The position numbers and the translations under genes are program-made. The notes under the pieces are model-generated. The model did not search any database, was not told the DNA's origin, and worked only from the letters and a program-made list of their open reading frames with translations. Positions 5,171-7,732 of a stretch of 7,732 nt of DNA are shown here, one piece after another. Position 1 is the first letter of the stretch. Each line of letters begins with the position of its first letter. This stretch comes from an uncultured bacterium (lineage in GTDB: Bacteria > Patescibacteriota > Patescibacteriia > Patescibacteriales > UBA12465), in the NCBI GenBank assembly GCA_903904095.1, contig CAIVBF010000077.1:1-7732 (forward strand), given 5' to 3'.

Positions 5171-7702
5171 ATGTCTAAAACTAAACCAAAACTTATAATC
5201 ATTGATGGAAACGCCCTTGTTCACCGTAGTTTTCACGCTATCCCACCGACTCTTCGTACTAAAGACGGCCGTTTAGTTAATGCTGTTTACGGATTTACTT
5301 CTTTTCTTCTAAAAGCCTTAAACGAATTTCATCCGGAATATGTTGTTTTGACTTTAGATAAAAAAGGACCAACTTTTCGTCATGAAGCTTACGCCGAATA
5401 TAAAGCGACTCGTGTTAAAGCGCCCGATGAGTTATACGAACAAATTCCCTTAGTCAAAGAAGTGGCCGAGGCTTTTAATATTCCAATTTTTGAACTAAGC
5501 GGTTTTGAGGCTGATGACTTAATCGGCACGATTTGTGCTCAAGCGCAAAATGAAAAAAATTTAGAAAAAATAATTATTACCGGCGACCTTGATACTCTTC
5601 AGTTAGTAAACGGAAAAACAAAAGTTTATACGATGAGCCGCGGCCTGAGCGATTGCGTTTTGTATGATGACGACAAAGTCAGAGAGCGATATAATTTAAA
5701 TCCTGATCAAATTATTGACTATAAAGCTTTGCGCGGCGATCCGAGCGATAATATCCCTGGAGTTAAAGGAATCGGTGAAAAAACGGCGATTGAATTATTA
5801 AATGACTTTAAAACTCTAGATGGCGTTTACAAGGCCGTGGAAAAAAATGATAAAAAAATTCGCGAAAGAATATTGGACTTATTAAAAGAATATAAAGCTA
5901 ACGCTTACTTAAGCCAGGAACTAGCGACTATTAATTTAGAGGCACCGATTAAATTTATCTTAAACGATATTTCTTATTCAAACTTTAAGCTTGATAAAGT
6001 TATTAATTTGTTTAGTGAATTTGAATTTCGTTCTCTTTTAACTAAAGTTAAAGATTTGCGAGATACTTTAAATAAAGATCATAATTCTTCTTCTAATAAA
6101 AACCAGACCGAAGAAGAAAAGGAAAATAATCCCAGCGCGGAAGATAAATTTAAACGAAACGAAAAAGATTTTAAATATGAATTAGTTGATAGCGACAAGA
6201 AATTTGAAATATTCTTAAAAAAATTAAAAGAGCAGAAAGCTTTTACGCTTGATACGGAAACTTCCGGGCTTGATACCCTAAACGATAGTTTAATCGGCTT
6301 AAGTTTCTCCTGGAAAAAAGGTGAGGCTTATTTTATTTTAAATACACCGGCTCGTTTAGAAAAACTAAAACCGATTCTGGAGAATGAAAAGATAAAAAAG
6401 TATGGCCATAATTTAAAATTTGATTTTAAGATTTTAAGAAACCAGGGCGTTAATTTAAAAGGGATTGCTTTTGATACGATGCTGGCTTCTTATTTATTAA
6501 ATCCATCAAGCCGCCAGCATAATTTAGACTCACTTGTTTTTACCGAACTGGGTTTTGAAAAAATAAGCAAACAAAATTTAGTGGCTACTCAGCCGACGCA
6601 ATTAACTCTAGATTTTCAATCAATTGATCCGAATAAATTAAGCCTTTACTCCTGCGAAGATGCTGATTTTACTAACCGCCTAGTAAGCGGGCTAGAAAAA
6701 AAATTAAAACAGGAGGAATTATTTGATTTATTTACCAGAATTGAGATGCCGTTAATTGAAGTTCTCGGCGTTATGGAAAATAACGGCATAAAATTAGAAA
6801 TACCGCCGCTTAATAAATTAGGCGAAGAGGTTGGTAAAAAATTAGATAATTTAGAAAAGGAAATTCATAAATTAGCCAAGACAAAATTTAATATTAATTC
6901 AACTAAACAATTAAAAGAGGTTCTATTTGAAAAACTGGAGATACCGACCGCCAATCTTAAAAAAACTAAGACTGGTTTTTCAACGGCGGAAGATGAGCTT
7001 GAAAAATTAAAAGATCTGCATCCGATCATTTCCCTTCTTCAGGAATACCGAGAATTAAATAAACTAGCCTCAACTTACTTAAACGCTTTGCCAAACATGG
7101 TTAATAAGAAAACCGGACGCATTCATAGTAATTTTAACCAGACAATCGCCGCCACCGGACGATTATCGTCAACTGAGCCGAACTTACAAAATATTCCGAC
7201 TAGAACCGAGGAAGGTAGAAAAATTAGAAATGCTTTTGTCGCCGCTTCCGGCTATAAATTAGTTAGTTTTGATTATTCCCAGATTGAACTTCGTTTAGCC
7301 GCTCATATGGCCAACGATAAAAAAATGATTAAAGCTTTTAAAGATCAGGAGGATATTCATCGCGCTACCGCCGCCGAAATTAATGGCGTTAAGTTAGAAG
7401 ATGTTACTAAAAAGATGCGCCAGGAAGCGAAAGCAATTAATTTTGGAATTTTATATGGGCAAGGTCCACACGGTTTAGCGCAAAGCGCCGGGATTTCTTA
7501 TACAGAAGCCAGAGAATTTATTGATAAATATTTTATCGCCTACCCTAACGTTCAAAAAACAATTGCTAACTATATTAAAGAGGCTAACGATAATGGTTAT
7601 GCCTTAACACTATTCGGTAGACGCCGACCATTACCGGAAATTAATTCAAGCATCCCGATGATTAGAAAGAGCGCCGAAAGAATGGCAATTAATACTCAGA
7701 TC
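5171..7702 (+). CDS. polA: DNA polymerase I (5'-nuclease, 3'-5' exonuclease, polymerase), C-terminus missing
   Basis: Family A DNA polymerase acting in Okazaki fragment maturation and gap-filling repair. The ATG follows GGAG by two bases. Residues 6-290 are the 5'-nuclease: IIIDGNAL with Asp12, FEADD (112-116), TGDLD (137-141) and the helix-hairpin-helix stretch RGDPSDNIPGVKGIGEKTA (188-206). A charged, low-complexity linker covers about 299-335. The 3'-5' exonuclease keeps its acidic residues: DTE (Asp361, Glu363), NLKFD (Asp418) and YSCED (Tyr493, Asp497), so proofreading is probably active, unlike the exo-dead Taq enzyme. The polymerase domain shows TGRLSS...NLQNIP (662-675), motif A SFDYSQIELR with catalytic Asp701, and motif B R750-K754-F758-Y762-G763. 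The native sequence stops at about NTQI (841-844), where the family continues QGTAAD. Motif C and the C-terminal end are absent. The frame stays open to 7732, but those last codons come from a sequencing adapter. Confidence 0.97.
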
Positions 7703-7732
7703 GAAGAGCACACGTCTGAACTCCAGTCACTC
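7698..7732 (+). other. Illumina TruSeq adapter sequence at contig end (artefact)
   Basis: From 7698 the sequence reads AGATCGAAGAGCACACGTCT and continues through GAACTCCAGTCAC to 7730. This is the standard TruSeq adapter with one G missing after AGATCG; TC at 7731-7732 would be the start of the index. The first five bases AGATC can also be genuine polA sequence (CAG ATC = Gln-Ile), which is likely where the false join formed. Bases after about 7702 should be trimmed. Confidence 0.95.

Noticed and set aside
6068..6175. A frame error or insertion in polA at the Asn/Glu/Lys-rich stretch
   Set aside because: The frame is intact on both sides and all nuclease, exonuclease and polymerase motifs are in order; this is an inter-domain linker.

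Overview
The window reads as an AT-rich (roughly 35-40% GC by eye) bacterial metagenome contig, most likely from a Patescibacteria/CPR (Parcubacteria-type) genome. This is an inference. It rests on a MurF-like ligase whose N-terminal domain is replaced by membrane helices, very short 5' leaders, weak or very closely spaced Shine-Dalgarno sequences, an ATGA-overlapping gene pair, and a PolA sequence of the type I associate with that group. UGA acts as a stop here, so the code is standard (table 11).

Layout. (1) Positions 1-1589, minus strand: a two-gene operon read leftwards from an extended -10 promoter at about 1610-1620. It holds an alpha/beta hydrolase (849-1589), then, overlapping by ATGA, a membrane-anchored MurF-like Mur ligase that runs off the left edge. 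(2) Positions 1600-2615, plus strand: a non-housekeeping island with two separate transcription units. The first has a near-consensus sigma-70 promoter (1665-1693), about 270 nt of hairpin-rich sequence with no convincing gene, and a strong intrinsic terminator (1940-1968). I read it as an unclassified structured ncRNA. The second has its own promoter (2011-2039), a 106-codon orphan secreted protein (2065-2385), a 3' region rich in helices (2405-2560), and a terminator (2583-2611). (3) Positions 2634-5014, minus strand: an SF1 UPF1/DNA2-like helicase whose N-terminus resembles a degenerate receiver domain, ending at its own terminator. (4) Positions 5171 to the right edge, plus strand: DNA polymerase I (polA), divergent from the helicase, cut just before the motif C region.

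The last ~30 bases are not genomic. They match the Illumina TruSeq adapter, fused in frame onto polA at a native AGATC, so the final 10-11 residues of the apparent PolA protein are an artefact.

The flanking genes are ordinary cell-envelope synthesis and DNA replication/repair. What is new lies between them: the candidate ncRNA, the orphan exported protein with its structured 3' region, and the receiver-like helicase. Nothing in the sequence proves that these three work together; they have separate promoters and terminators.
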